64,000 bases of DNA from Rattus norvegicus. Taxonomy: Eukaryota > Chordata > Mammalia > Rodentia > Muridae. The notes under the pieces are model-generated. The model saw only the letters and a list, made by a program, of their open reading frames with translations, did no database searches and was not told where the DNA came from. The DNA lies in the NCBI RefSeq assembly GCF_036323735.1, contig NC_086040.1:2236321-2300320 (forward strand). Reading direction: 5' to 3'. A program made the translations under genes and the position numbers. Position 1 is the first letter of the stretch; each line of letters opens with the position of its first letter. Of this stretch, positions 36,600 through 47,591 are shown piece after piece.

Positions 36600-36990
36600 T
36601 ATACAGAGTAATTCACAACAAAATAATTTAAAAATGAATGAGAAGCATTTAAATGCTTAACTTTTCTAAATAGGAAATGCAATCTAAAGCTACCTTTGGA
36701 GAGATTTATACTTCTGTCAAATTGGGAAAGAACAATACGACTAGTACCAAGGTGTTCTGGTTTGGATGTGGATCAAGAGGAATACTGTTTCTGGCTGATG
36801 GGTTTGCAAACATATGCAGCCAGTTTGAATATTCAGCATAAATTATTATAGAAATATGGGAATTTATATATCTCAATAAATTGTTATAAATATCTAGGTG
36901 ATATTCTAGAAAAAATCCAATGCTAGGTCTATTAATAGTAGAAAGAAAATGAGACAGTGAGAAATATCTAAACATAGTAATTACGGAAAG
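36600..36990 (+). mobile_element. Very old L1 ORF2 C-terminal fragment, plus strand
   Basis: Order and spacing match the REMQIKT ... CWRGCGERGTLLHCWWD ... PLLGIYP coding segment, heavily diverged (for example GGATGTGGATCAAGAGGAAT near 36766). Confidence 0.55.
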
Positions 36991-37204
36991 AAGGAACAGA
37001 AAAATGAAATATGTATGAAAGCTTGAATAAAATTAAAATCGAAATGAAATACGTTTTTCTCAATAGATAGGTTAACAATATTAGTGAAAATGAAGTGTCC
37101 TATTTAAATGAAACTTTAGCTTCAAAGAAACACAGGAAGTTATTTAAAAAATTTAAACAGGATCGTCAACAGCAACAAAACATAGGGACTTTATAATTGT
37201 ACAA

Positions 37205-39221
37205 TTATTTTTGGATTGTTTATTTTATTTACATTTCAAATATTTCTACCTCCATATTGCCATTTTGTAAATGCCTAAAACATTTCCACTCCCTTGTGCT
37301 TCTATGAGGGTGCCACCTCACAAACACCATCGTGCCTTACTGCCATATCATCGCCCATACTCAGGCACTGAGCCTCCTTAGAACCAAGGGCCTGCCCTCC
37401 CACTGAGCCATATAAAGCAGTCCTTTGTAACACATGTATTGTTTGGCAGTGCTATCTCTATGTGCACTCTTCAGTTGGTGGTTTAACACCTTTATGGGAT
37501 CTTGTAATTTGATATTGTTCATCCTATGGGATTTCAAACCAGTTATGCTCTGTCAGTGTTTGACCTACAATGGGGTGCCATGCACAGGATGAAGGTTGGT
37601 TAATAACTTCCACATTTCTATTGGGTAGGTTTTCAGTGGACAGTTGCACAAGAATCCTCTCAGCAAGCACTTCTTGTGATCAGCAAGAGTGTCTGGGTTT
37701 GTTTTCTTTGGAAGGGATTGATTCATAGGTTGCATTGCCTCTGGATAATCATTATTTCAGTCTCTACACCAGTCTTTGTGTCTCTGTTTCTTTAGACAGG
37801 AGAAATTCTGGGTTAATATTCTTTGAGATGGATGAGTGGTCCCATTCTACAGCAATGTGCTATACCTATCATCTGGCTTTGGTGTCTAGAGGTTATCTTT
37901 TCTCTTTGTTGAGTATGGCTTTCCTGGAACGTCAGATATTCATGTCCAGTTTTCCATACCAAGATGCAGGAAAAATCCCTCAACTTACTGTCTCACAATT
38001 CTTCTCCTATGTGCCCTCCCAAACGTGATCCTCTCCCAAATCCCCCCCTCCTTTTCTTGTCAAATTCCTATTTCCCTTTACCCATATGGTTCCTACATCA
38101 CAGTAGAAATGAAACACTTACACTTTTATGTGCTTCTTGAAATTCACATAGTGTATGATTTGTATCATGGGATTTTGGGCTAATATCTACTTACTAAGGT
38201 TTACATACCGTGAGTGTTCTTTTGTGATTTGGGAACTTCACTCATATTGACATTTTTCGATATCCATCTTTTTGCCTAAGTATTTCATGAAGACGTTGGT
38301 TTGTATAGCAGAATATTACTCTGCTATGAAATTTATTACATTCCACATAACCGTTCTTCTGTTGATAGATTTTTGACATGAATCCAACTTTTGGATATGA
38401 TAAATAAATCCATTCTGATCATAGTGGAGCATGTTTCTTTTGTGAAATGTTGGAGCATCATTTGTCTATTTGCCCAGGAATGGTATATCTGGGTTTTCAA
38501 TTAGTTCTATGTCAAATTTTCTAAGGAACTTCCATAATGATATTCAGCCAGGTTGTAGCATGTTGTAATTCCAACAACAATGGAAGAGATATCCTTTTTC
38601 TCCACATTTTTGCCAAAAATCTGCTGTCACCTGAGACTTTTTCTCACAGTCATCTGACTAGTATAAGGTCACATCAAAGATCATCCCTGCTGCCTATGGT
38701 GCATTTCAGTCATTCATGGTATGTTAGTTGAGAATTCTTTATCTCTATACTCCATTTTTAAATCGGTATTTTAATCTCTGTAATATGCCTACTTGGATTT
38801 TTGTTATTCATTGGCTATTCACCCTCCATTGGATGTAGTATTGGTAAAGATATTTTTTCCAGATGGTATGTTGAAGGATTTTTGTGTTGATAGAGCCTTT
38901 GCCTTAAGGAACGTTTACTGGTTTAAGATATCATATTTTTCTGTAATTGATCTTAGAGCCTAAGGAAAGTTACCCACACTGATATGTTCAAAGCTCTTTG
39001 CCACTTTCTCTTCTATTAGATTCAGTGTATATGATTTTACTTTGAAGTCAGATTGACTTGCATTATAGCATTTCACAAGAATGTAAAGATGGATCAATTT
39101 TCATTCTACTCCATAAGGATCACCACTTAAGCCAATAGACTATTTTCAACTCAATGTTTTATTTTATTTAATTTTATTATTTTTAATTATTTTTAATTTT
39201 TGGTTTTAGTCAAAGATATTT
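37205..39221 (-). mobile_element. Old L1, minus strand, interrupted by the provirus
   Basis: Antisense 3'UTR (about 37205-38160), then antisense ORF2 C-terminal half (38220-39220). The L1 text continues beyond the provirus at 47592. The duplicated ATATTT sits exactly at the break, so the provirus landed in this L1. Confidence 0.8.
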
Positions 39222-39522
39222 TGAAGCACCCACCTTGACCAGCAAGGAAGACGCAACACCGATGGGTTCTTCTCAACAGCCTTTATTGCAGGAACACCTC
39301 ATTCTTGATACGGGGACCCCAGGGAACAAAGGCACTCACCTTAAGTACAAGACAAACAGAGGCTGTAAATCCTCTGGGGATTGGTGGAGTATGAAATACT
39401 TTATTAGCATGAATATCACCCTGGCCTTGTAGGTGCTAGAGGAATAACAAGGACAGGGCTTTAATGGTTGTATACCACAAATGACCACTAGATGTCAACC
39501 CCATCTTTAGCCATTCCCAACA
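39222..39522 (-). repeat. Proviral 3' LTR (301 bp)
   Basis: Bounded by TGAAGC and CCCAACA on the plus strand. It differs from the 5' LTR at roughly 30 positions plus a ~16-bp gap by hand alignment. The polyadenylation signal is kept (TTTATT near 39282 on the plus strand). The TATA-like element is altered. Confidence 0.92.
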
Positions 39523-39536
39523 GCTCCCCCTTTATT
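39523..39536 (-). other. Polypurine tract of the provirus
   Basis: On the minus strand AATAAAGGGGGAGC directly abuts the 3' LTR start: a purine run in the expected place for plus-strand DNA priming. Confidence 0.85.
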
Positions 39537-40093
39537 GTATTATAAAAATGAAACCATTAGGTGGAGGTAATGGTCTGAGAGAGATCAGACATGCCTCACA
39601 GAGTGCCCAGCTCGGCCATGGAGAGCCACTCTTGCAGTTAGGACTGCACCCCAATGGCTAGAAATGACTTATGTTGTAACACACCATTCTGGGCTATCCG
39701 TGTGTATTTATTTGGGGGAGAAACTGGGCAGAGGGGCATTTGACTAGCCCGAACGTTCAAACGGGGTGTAGCCACCTCTGTCTATGACTGGTCTAGATCA
39801 GGGTGTCACGTCAATATTGTAATTGGTCCTGTCTGAGGTCGTTCCTCTCGATAGATCGGTCTTGCCCGTTGTTGGAATAACCCTATCGCCACTGGGCCCC
39901 ATGTCTTAGGTTGGTCCAAGCCCCAGGAAAGTTGCCCATCTCTGGATACAATGGCTTCACATGACAGTGACAAAATACGATCTAGAGCAAACTCTTAATG
40001 TTTCAAAGAGGCTTGCCATATACTGGGAAAAGGACCACTTTCAATGGCAACCATAGCCTGATAAACAATCGCTTTGTGTCTGGCATGCTCTCA

Positions 40094-41747
40094 TTATAAA
40101 TGGCAAAAGATCCATAGACATACTCTGCATCCCAAGAGGACAATGGCCCCCCAGGCAAACATGCCAGCCCATTCTTTAAAAAAGGAGAAATCATTGGTAA
40201 TCCATGAGGTGAAATCTCCAAACATGATGGCTTCCATTCTAGTGTTGTTAAGGACAGCAATCTGCATCAGCAATTGTCTCGATAATTGCTCCGCTTTCAT
40301 GGACCAGTTTCCATTCAGATAATTCGAGATTTCTTTGCTCTGTTGAGAATACTGAGGAAGGTTAGCTTGCAGAGGAGTAATACATAAGGCTCTAAGGGAG
40401 GAAACACAGGACAGCTGTGTCATATGATATAATGCCTCAATTTGTTCCTGAATTAAATCCATTCCTTGGTTAACTAATAGAAAGCCAGATGCCAAGTAGG
40501 CATTAAATTCTTCTTCTAATGCCACTGCAGTTCTTTCCACAATCTGATTGATAGTCTCAGCTGTCTATACTTGATTAGTCATAGCAATCTCGGCTGTTGT
40601 TGCTGCAGCGGCTGATAGTACAATGGCTGAAATTGTAGCTGCTGCAATACCAAAATCCCTTTTGGTTTTAGTAAATGAAGTATGGAAAAATTATCTGGAT
40701 TTGCTTCCACGGGGATAGGCACAAAAGAAGGAACCTTGACCATCGCTGCAGTATCATTGGTGCCATCCTAGCATTCAGCTAAATAACAGACTACATCAGA
40801 GTTATTACAATTTAAAGCATTATCACTTACATTAGTGCTTATCATAGAGAAGAAAAGTGGTCTAACACATACTGAAGCATCAACGGTAGTATCATTTACT
40901 AAAAGGCGATTACTTTTTACATTTACTAAACTGGTTTTGTTATTAGTTCTAGTGGCTGAAATATTATACAATGTAAATTCTTCACCTAATAATCAAGCAA
41001 AAGGAATTAGAGATGTATATGCTCCCTGCTCATTTGACAATACACATTGATACCAAGGCCAAAAATTACGCTTGCCAGTCTTATTTTTTTTCCCGATCAT
41101 ACTGTACATTGCCAAGAGGAGGGGAAAATTCAAATCCCGGTAGGAATTGTTTTGCTCTATGGAATGGACTCTGACACGGAGTAAAATTAGGTGGAAAGGC
41201 TTGATATGGGGGGGGGGCAAGTAGGTAGGACTCTACGACAGGTAGAGTTATCCAGTGTGTGAATGCCTTGCCCTGGGGGGTGATGGAAAACTACAATTAT
41301 GCATCCTAATCAAAGTTTTAATGTTCAATTTAGCAGAATTATTGATTGATGTGTCTCCACTGCCTGAAGAGGCTCCTTGGGTAATTTGACTCTAAGCAGC
41401 CAGGATCATTCCAGTGCCCATACCACTATTGCGGACAGGCTCTTACCAATTAGCCAATGTGGCCTTCGCAGCCATATACAAGGCTGGGAGGAATTTTTAA
41501 GAGTGAAACATAATGTATGTAATAAAGAAAGATTAGTGGCAGTATACCGTTGGGGCAATTCTCCATTTGGCACTATAAAAGGAACATCACGCAAACAGGA
41601 TGTGGAGAAAAAGGTTGGCAAGACAGTAGAATTGCTATGAACTGGCATAAGTACTGGCCATGATCTGGCAATAGCCCACAGCATGAGTGAATCAACCTGG
41701 ATTACCATTCCCAGTAGTAATAGTAGGGTTCGTAGTCTCATCTTCAC
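40094..41747 (-). pseudogene. env: Proviral env (SU and TM), broken
   Basis: Starts at 41747, just downstream of the integrase end, with a hydrophobic Leu-rich leader (MKMRLRTLLLLLG), as expected of a signal peptide. Surface-subunit remnants with many N-X-S/T sites lie at 41406-41747, 40993-41220 and 40768-40971. A hydrophobic Ala/Ile-rich stretch near 40570-40660 is in the position of a fusion peptide. The transmembrane subunit (40094-40540) shows a heptad region, a CITP motif, an Asn-rich ectodomain and a C-terminal hydrophobic span (WAGMFAWGAIVLLGCRV). The pieces lie in three different frames, and a TAG near 40566 interrupts TM. This describes a decayed gene; no product is expected. Confidence 0.8.
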
Positions 41748-41800
41748 GAAGAGCAGGAGGCACTTTTCAAGTCAAACCTTCAGGCACCCAGATTGGATTG

Positions 41801-42759
41801 TCATGATTCTGTGGAAAAACACAAAACAGCTCCCCTGGATCTCAAAATTATGGGATCTGGGCCACACCATTCACCAGTTAAGACATCCTTCCACTTTACG
41901 TCTACATTAGTCATAGGTTTAGTAGCAGCATGGCGATCTGCAGCAGAGCGGCCATGCACATCCAAAATTAAGAAATTTAGAGTAAAAAGAGCGAAAGACA
42001 ACTGTTCTCTAGGTGTTCTGCCATAGGCAATTCCCCCCTTTTGCTTTTGTAAGAGCTCTTTTAAGGTATGATGCATTCTTTCCACAATTCCTTGAATTTG
42101 GGGATTGTATGGTAATCCTGTAGTATGTTTGACCTGCATTGTCTGGCAAAATGCTTGAAAGGACTTTGCTGTGTAGGCAGGCCCATTGTCTGTCTTGAGA
42201 CTATCAGGCTTTCCCCAGGCCACCATGCCTCCAAGCAATGACTAATGGCATTACGAGTCTGTTCACCAGTCATCAGAGTGGCATGTATAATACCGGAACA
42301 GGTATCAACAGAAACATGAGCATATTTTAAATTTCCAAATTGAGATATGTGTGTGACATCCATCTGCCAAAGATTTAGCAGAATCAGACCACGAGGGTTA
42401 ATTCCCACCTGAGAATGGTGGTGAAATTGAACACAATTCTGGCAACGTAATACCACATCACGAGCTGCAGCTCTAGAGATTTTAAAATTTTGTTGAAGAG
42501 TGAAAGCAGGAACATGAAACTTTTGATGAAATTCTCTAGCGAGATCAACTGGAGCTGAATGAAAAATAAATTCTCTACGAGTACTAGCATCCACCAGGGC
42601 ATTATTACAGGCCATGGGACCAGGCAAATTAGTATGAGCTCGAACATGTTGTATGAAAAATTTATTTTTTCTGGCCCAAATCAATTTTTGTAATTCTAAA
42701 AGAATTTGACATACAGTATTAATCGACCTAATTGGCCCTGCAATTTCAAGTAAGCGCAC
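41801..42759 (-). pseudogene. pol: Proviral integrase, frameshifted
   Basis: The 42061-42759 frame begins in the RNase H/integrase border (LPGPMACNNALVDASTR) and contains the zinc-binding HX3H...CX2C (FHQKFH; CQNC) and the first catalytic Asp in QMDVTH. The frame is lost near 42200-42240. The remainder, with the second Asp (KTDNGPAY) and the catalytic Glu (IVERMHHTL), is in another frame (41801-42238). All three DDE residues are still present but split by the frameshift. Confidence 0.85.
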
Positions 42760-43109
42760 AGAGTTAACTACATACGCAGAATCATAAATTAAATTAAAAG
42801 AATCATGAAATCTTTTAAAACTTCCAATACCATTTTACATTTTGTAATTTGGGGGGTGCCTGGACTGTACTAAATTAATACTGGTTCTTGAGAACCAATC
42901 ATATAGGCACCTACACCTGTTTTGGAGCCATCTGTATAAATATCTAACGCTCCAGACAAAGGCTCTGAGGCAGTGACCGTAGGAAAAATAACTAGATGTT
43001 CAGTAAAAAATTGTAGCAAAGGATCCTTAGGATAATGATTGTCAAACTCTCCATCAAAACTACAGCGTAATATGGCCCAATCATCTACCAAGGCACACAA
43101 TGTTTCCAT
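42760..43109 (-). pseudogene. pol: Proviral RNase H segment
   Basis: The open piece 42870-43109 contains the RNase H signature YTDGSKTG followed by GAY. It is in a different frame from the RT connection piece upstream (43085-43483) and from integrase downstream. Confidence 0.78.
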
Positions 43110-44279
43110 CTGATCTGTAATTTATGGTATAATAATTTTCTTGGGTAAAATACCAAAATGCTAATACAAGATCTAACGCCTAACACAGCAAGGTGTGCAA
43201 CAGCAGAAGGGTAATATTCAAGGGTCTTATTAGGAGAAATATGGGGATAAATCCAAAGAAGTGGTCCCTGTTGCCATAGCACTGCTTTAGGCTGACGAAA
43301 GGTTCTCAATATACAGAAAAGCAGATCCTCCTTTTCCTTGTACCTTCTTCGCATTGCCTTTTCCAGCCTTTTTTCTACTTTTCTCAAAAATAATCGTGCT
43401 TCCTTGGTTAAAGCACAGGGTGAAGTAAGCTGAGAATCCCCTTTCAGGATCTCATAGAGTGGCTGTAAATCTACATTGGGCATTTTAATATAGGGTCAAA
43501 TCCAATTTATGCTTCCTAGTAACTTTTGAAAGTCATTTAATGTTTTTAAAAGATCTTTTTGTAATTCAATTGTCTGAGAGTAAATACTATGAGGAGTAAT
43601 CTTTGTTCCTAAATTCTCTCCTTTTTGCCCATTTGAATCTTTTCTGGTGCTATAAACAATTGATTGTTTTCAAGCACCTTAACCACTTTAGCATAGGCCA
43701 TTTCTAGGGTGCTACAATATTTAGTGGAAAGCAATATATCATCCATAAAATGTATTATTCTTAATTTTGGGAATTGGTCATGTATAGGCTGTAGGGCTTG
43801 TCCTACATACAGCTGACACATAGTAGGGCTATTAGCCATACCTTGAGGCAAAACCACCCACTGATAGGGCTTATCAGGTTCTTCCTTATTCATAGAGGGT
43901 AAAGTAAATGCAAATCGTACGCTATCTTGTGGGTCAAGAGGGATGGAAAAAATCAATCTCTAATATCAATAATAATAATAGGTCAATCATCAAGAATACT
44001 AGAGAGCAATGGTAAACCTCTCTGTATGGGACCCATTATTTGCATCTGAGAATTAATAGCTCTTAAACCATGTAATAATCGCCATTTTTCTGATTTTTTT
44101 CTTCATAACAAATATAGGTGTGTTCCAGGGTGATGTGGATGGCTGTATATGTCCCAATTGCAGCTGTTGAGACACTAATTCAGCAGCAGCAGTTAATTTT
44201 TCAGAGGATAAAGGCCATTGAGGAATCCCCACATGTTCCTCTCTTTTCCATGTAATGGGTATGCCTCCCTCAAAGGCCC
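43110..44279 (-). pseudogene. pol: Proviral reverse transcriptase, multiply broken
   Basis: The N-terminal fingers (WPLSSEKL..., SPWNTPIFV) are readable near 44090-44225. Stops follow near 43945-43990. The palm (43609-43956) keeps the LPQGMANSPT segment and the catalytic motif as FMDD (YMDD or FMDD is accepted in such enzymes). The thumb/connection (43085-43483, NVDLQPLYEILKGD) is in another frame. At least three breaks rule out a functional enzyme. Confidence 0.85.
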
Positions 44280-44708
44280 CTAGGAAAAACCCAGACCTGT
44301 CCTGTCCCTTTTAGAATTCAGCAGCACTGTGTCAGCTTGCCCTTGTAAATTTTTTCCTAGACCTTTTCTGGGCATGTAGCCCATTCTTATCATCATATCC
44401 TTGGCCTGTGGGGAGTACTCATTAGTCAGTCTCATGTCTAGATTTATTAAGACATTTCTACCCCACAGTGTCACAGGAATGTCTATAATATATGGAATAA
44501 TCTTTCCTGACCTTCCTTCTGCATCCTTCCATGTCAATTCTTTAGAGCTTATTAAAGGAGCCATTTCGTACCCTAGACCACATATGTCCTGAGACGATGT
44601 TTGCATAGGCCACCTGGGAGGCCAGTCATGTACAGAGATGATACTACGATCTGCTCCAGTGTTTAAAAAAACAAGGAAAGAACGTCCCTCCACAGTCAAT
44701 GTTAACAC
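44280..44708 (-). pseudogene. pro: Proviral aspartic protease with G-patch; catalytic Asp lost
   Basis: 142 open codons. The active-site motif reads LNTGADRS at about residues 15-22, where retroviral proteases have D-T/S-G: the catalytic aspartate is an asparagine. The flap and WGRNVL segment follow. A C-terminal glycine-rich G-patch (GYMPRKGLGKNLQG, about residues 109-122) is typical of betaretroviral proteases. It lies in a different frame from the dUTPase upstream, so a frame break separates them. Confidence 0.85.
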
Positions 44709-44814
44709 TGGACGATCACTCAGTTCTAATGATATAAAGGCACATCTGGAGCCTGTAAATCCAAAGACCCTGTCTCCTCTGATTCTATTTTCAGCAGGAA
44801 AACACCTATGTAAG

Positions 44815-45225
44815 CTAGGTAGAAGCAGTAGATGGGCAATTTTGTCCAGTAATTCCCTGGGGAGAGGTTACCAGGACTTTTACTGTGTCTAAATAATCAG
44901 GGTCAATTACTCCTGGTACAATTTGTAAATCTTTCAGGGCAGAGGAGGACCGTCCCAACAACAGCCCAACTGTATCTTTAGGGAGAGGTCCTCTAAAATC
45001 TGTGTCTATAGGCTGTACTCCCATTTGGGGGGTCAGTATGAGTCTGGTGGTGGAGTGGAGGTCCAGTCCTGCAGAGCCTTTAGTGGCTCTCCTCAGTCCT
45101 TTGGGTGGTGAAGAGAAGGCCAAGGCCTCTGTCTTGTCACTGCCTGTTTTTCTGTAGAGCCCCATATATTTGAGGGCCCTGGGAACATGGGCCCCGTTGT
45201 CCGGTTTTTGGCCATGCACTACCAT
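44815..45225 (-). pseudogene. Proviral dUTPase domain
   Basis: Overlaps the gag 3' end by 89 bases. Contains dUTPase landmarks in order: GSAGLDLHST, DTDFRGPLP, GRSSSALK (P-loop-like SSA), and IVPGVIDPDY (a G-V-I-D-x-D-Y motif). In this virus group the domain is fused ahead of protease and reached by -1 frameshifting from gag. Here it lies in the +1 frame relative to gag. Confidence 0.88.
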
Positions 45226-46507
45226 ATCCTGTCGCTAGAGGGCGACCATTCAAGTCTTTTATAGATTGACATTCATTTGCACAGTGGTTCCCTTTCTTAC
45301 AGCGGAGGCACAATCTAGGTTGTGGAGGTTTGCTATTACTCTGTTCTCCACTTCTGTCAGGGCACTGAGTTCTATAGTGCCCTTTACGTCCACATCTGAA
45401 GCAAGTCTCTGTAGTAGCCTTCTTTTTTAGTTGTATCATTGCTGCAGCTAGGCCAACATTAGTCAATGGCCCTCCTATCTCCCTGCAGACCTTCATCCAA
45501 ATTTCTAAACCTTTATGCTTATATGGTGTGATAGCAACCCTACAATCTTTTGTACATTGTTCATACACTAGCTGCTTAATAAGAGGCATAGCTGTATCAG
45601 GGTTTCCGAAGATCTTGGTAGCAGACTCCACCATGTGGGCTACAAAGTCTGAAAATCGCTCTGTGGGTCCTTGCAGAACCTTGATAAGGTTCCCGGAGAT
45701 TGCGCCTCTATTATACAATGCTTTCCATGTTTTAATGGCTATTTCATTAATCTGGCTATAGACCTGATCTGGATAACCAGTCTGGTACAGAGCAAATCTG
45801 CCTATTCCCAATAGCATGTCAGCATCCCAATGTCTCTGAGGGTCTGCTCCTGAAGCCAAATTAATGGCAGCTTGAGTGTTAGCATATTCATAAAGGAAAG
45901 ACTTCCAATCCAAATATTTACCTGGAGAGAGACAAGCTCTGGCTAAACTTCCCCAGTCTCCAGGGGTGAGACAGAATCTGACAGAAGCTTCATTGACTCT
46001 ATAGGTTTTGGCTGACTCTGCTAATTGCTTTATTGTTTTAAAGTCAACAGGTTCATGATGTCGCTGGCCGTTTACATCCAGAAAAACTGGAAAACTCAAT
46101 CCTAACTCTTTCCATACTTCTGGGCAAAAAGAACCTCCTGCAGGCTTCACCATCCTTTTATACTGAACGTTATACAGAGGTGCAGGGGGTGCCATTGGTT
46201 TAATTGCTTTCTTATCTAATTCTTTGACTTGTTTCTGCATAGCATAGGCATGTGGCCAGTCAGGATGATAAATCTCTTTCTCATACTGAGCGGCTTCTTC
46301 CTCAAGGTCAACTAAGTCATTATCACTAAGTGCTGAGTCAGTAGACATTCCCAATGTCAGTCCCTTTAGTGAGGGATATAATTTCTTTGTCTCTAGGTCC
46401 TGATTATTACTCCTGCCTTTGTCTATCCTCTCCTTGACCTTTTCTGTCACTTCTTTTCCTCCCTTTCTTTTCTTTCCTTCTTTCAAAACTTTCTCTCCTT
46501 CTGACAT
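45137..46507 (-). pseudogene. gag: Proviral gag: capsid and nucleocapsid, 456 open codons
   Basis: A long open frame holding a Lys-rich region, a Pro-rich APPAPLYN stretch (about residue 103), the capsid, and the major homology region (QGPTERFSDFVAH, about residues 286-298). Two CX2CX4HX4C zinc knuckles follow (CFRCGRKGHYRTQC and CLRCKKGNHCANEC, about residues 376-415). The frame continues upstream of this Met into matrix sequence but meets TGA codons near 46558 and 46715, so full-length Gag is lost. Open length is striking next to the decay of pol and env. A truncated product cannot be excluded from sequence alone. Confidence 0.88.
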
Positions 46508-46840
46508 ACTCTCTTGTTGCTCTGTCAGGATTTTCTGACCTGTCGTAACAGCCTCTTCACATCATTTATCTTCTAAACAGGCAGGAACCATACGCCAAAG
46601 TGGCTTTGTCCCTAGTTTAAGCTTGCCATCCGTTGTTTCCCTATCTAGATCTTTTCCTAACGTGTCCCATGCTCTTAAAGTGAGTGACTCTGACACTATA
46701 AACCACAAAGCACATCAGTTACAGTCATCAAGAAAACTCAACAGGATTTTCTTTTCGATTTTAAGCTTATGCCGACCAAGGAGCTCCTGAAGAGCTGCCA
46801 GGAATGGGAGTGTGAGTTTCCCATGCTTTATGAGCTTATT
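46508..46840 (-). pseudogene. gag: Proviral gag 5' part (matrix), interrupted
   Basis: In frame with the long gag stretch, this region reads as matrix-like sequence (for example LPFLAALQELLGRHKLKIEK). It contains TGA stops near 46715 and 46558. A Met-Gly start typical of a myristoylated matrix is present near 46825, but in another frame. Confidence 0.6.
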
Positions 46841-47248
46841 TACGATTGATTTATGAGCAGGGAGAGCTGGCGTGTTTATTTACATATGATCTTGTAGCTC
46901 ATAATTAGTGGGCTCTTCCCAGCAAATACATTCATGCCCTGGACAATGGCATTCAAACAGTAGCAATGCCACAACATAAAAAGGGTACAAGAAAAAAGTG
47001 CTAGTCCAACCCACAGAGGATCAAATGGGAAAGACAACATTGCCATGTTCCACAAATTCTTTTGCCTCTAAACCTCTTACTGCAGAGAACTTTATTGTTC
47101 CATTATGGAAATTTTATAGTCCCTATTCCCTGGGAGCTTTATGGTTCCTTATTCAGAAGCTAATTGCCCCTCCTGGGAACTTACCGACGTCGCAGTCCTG
47201 AGGCTGGTAAGTTCTGAACCCACACAAGAAAAGAGAATTTTCTCAAGT

Positions 47249-47266
47249 CCCCATACATGGCCACCA
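47249..47266 (-). other. Putative primer-binding site, unusual
   Basis: Two bases after the 5' LTR the minus strand reads TGGTGGCCATGTATGGGG. It starts with the expected TGG (complement of tRNA CCA), but the rest matches neither the Lys- nor the Phe-tRNA sites usual in this virus class. Confidence 0.5.
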
Positions 47267-47268
47267 GT

Positions 47269-47585
47269 TGAAGCGCCCACCTCAACCAGCAAGGAAGACG
47301 CAACACAGTTGGGTTCTTCTCAACAGCCTTTATTGCAGGAACACCTTATTCTTGATACAGGGACTCCAGGGAACAAAGGCACTCGTCTTATATACAAGAC
47401 AGACAATGGCTGTAATTTGTCCACTGCGGATTGGTGGAATATGAAATAGCTTATTAGCATGAATATCACCCTGTCCTTGTAGGTGCTAGAGGAACGCCAA
47501 GGACACGGCTTTAATGGTTGTATACCACAAACGACCACTAGATGTCAACGCTAGATGATGCAAAGATGTTTAGCCGTTCCCAACA
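47269..47585 (-). repeat. Proviral 5' LTR (317 bp)
   Basis: TG...CA ended. On the minus strand it holds a TATA element (TATATAAG, 47387-47394) and, about 55 bases downstream, an AATAAA signal (47329-47334). This gives a short U3-R-U5 layout. It has about 16 bp near its U3 start that the 3' LTR lacks. Confidence 0.92.
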
Positions 47586-47591
47586 ATATTT

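Larger units (their letters stand above)
39222..47585 (-). mobile_element. Class II (betaretrovirus-like) endogenous provirus, defective
   Basis: 8364 bp with two LTRs, each TGTTGGGAA...TTCA in its own orientation, flanked by the perfect 6-bp duplication ATATTT (39216-39221, 47586-47591); 6 bp is usual for this class. Order on the minus strand: 5' LTR, primer-binding region, gag with two CCHC knuckles, dUTPase, protease with G-patch, RT, RNase H, integrase, env, polypurine tract, 3' LTR. A dUTPase joined to protease, the G-patch, and an env TM with a CITP motif point to a betaretroviral lineage (IAP/ERVK-like). Frame breaks in pol and env and stops in 5' gag make it non-functional. Confidence 0.93.

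Noticed and set aside
41377..41910. Plus-strand frames of 63-87 codons within the provirus
   Set aside because: They are opposite to env and pol, short, and unrelated to any family; shadows.
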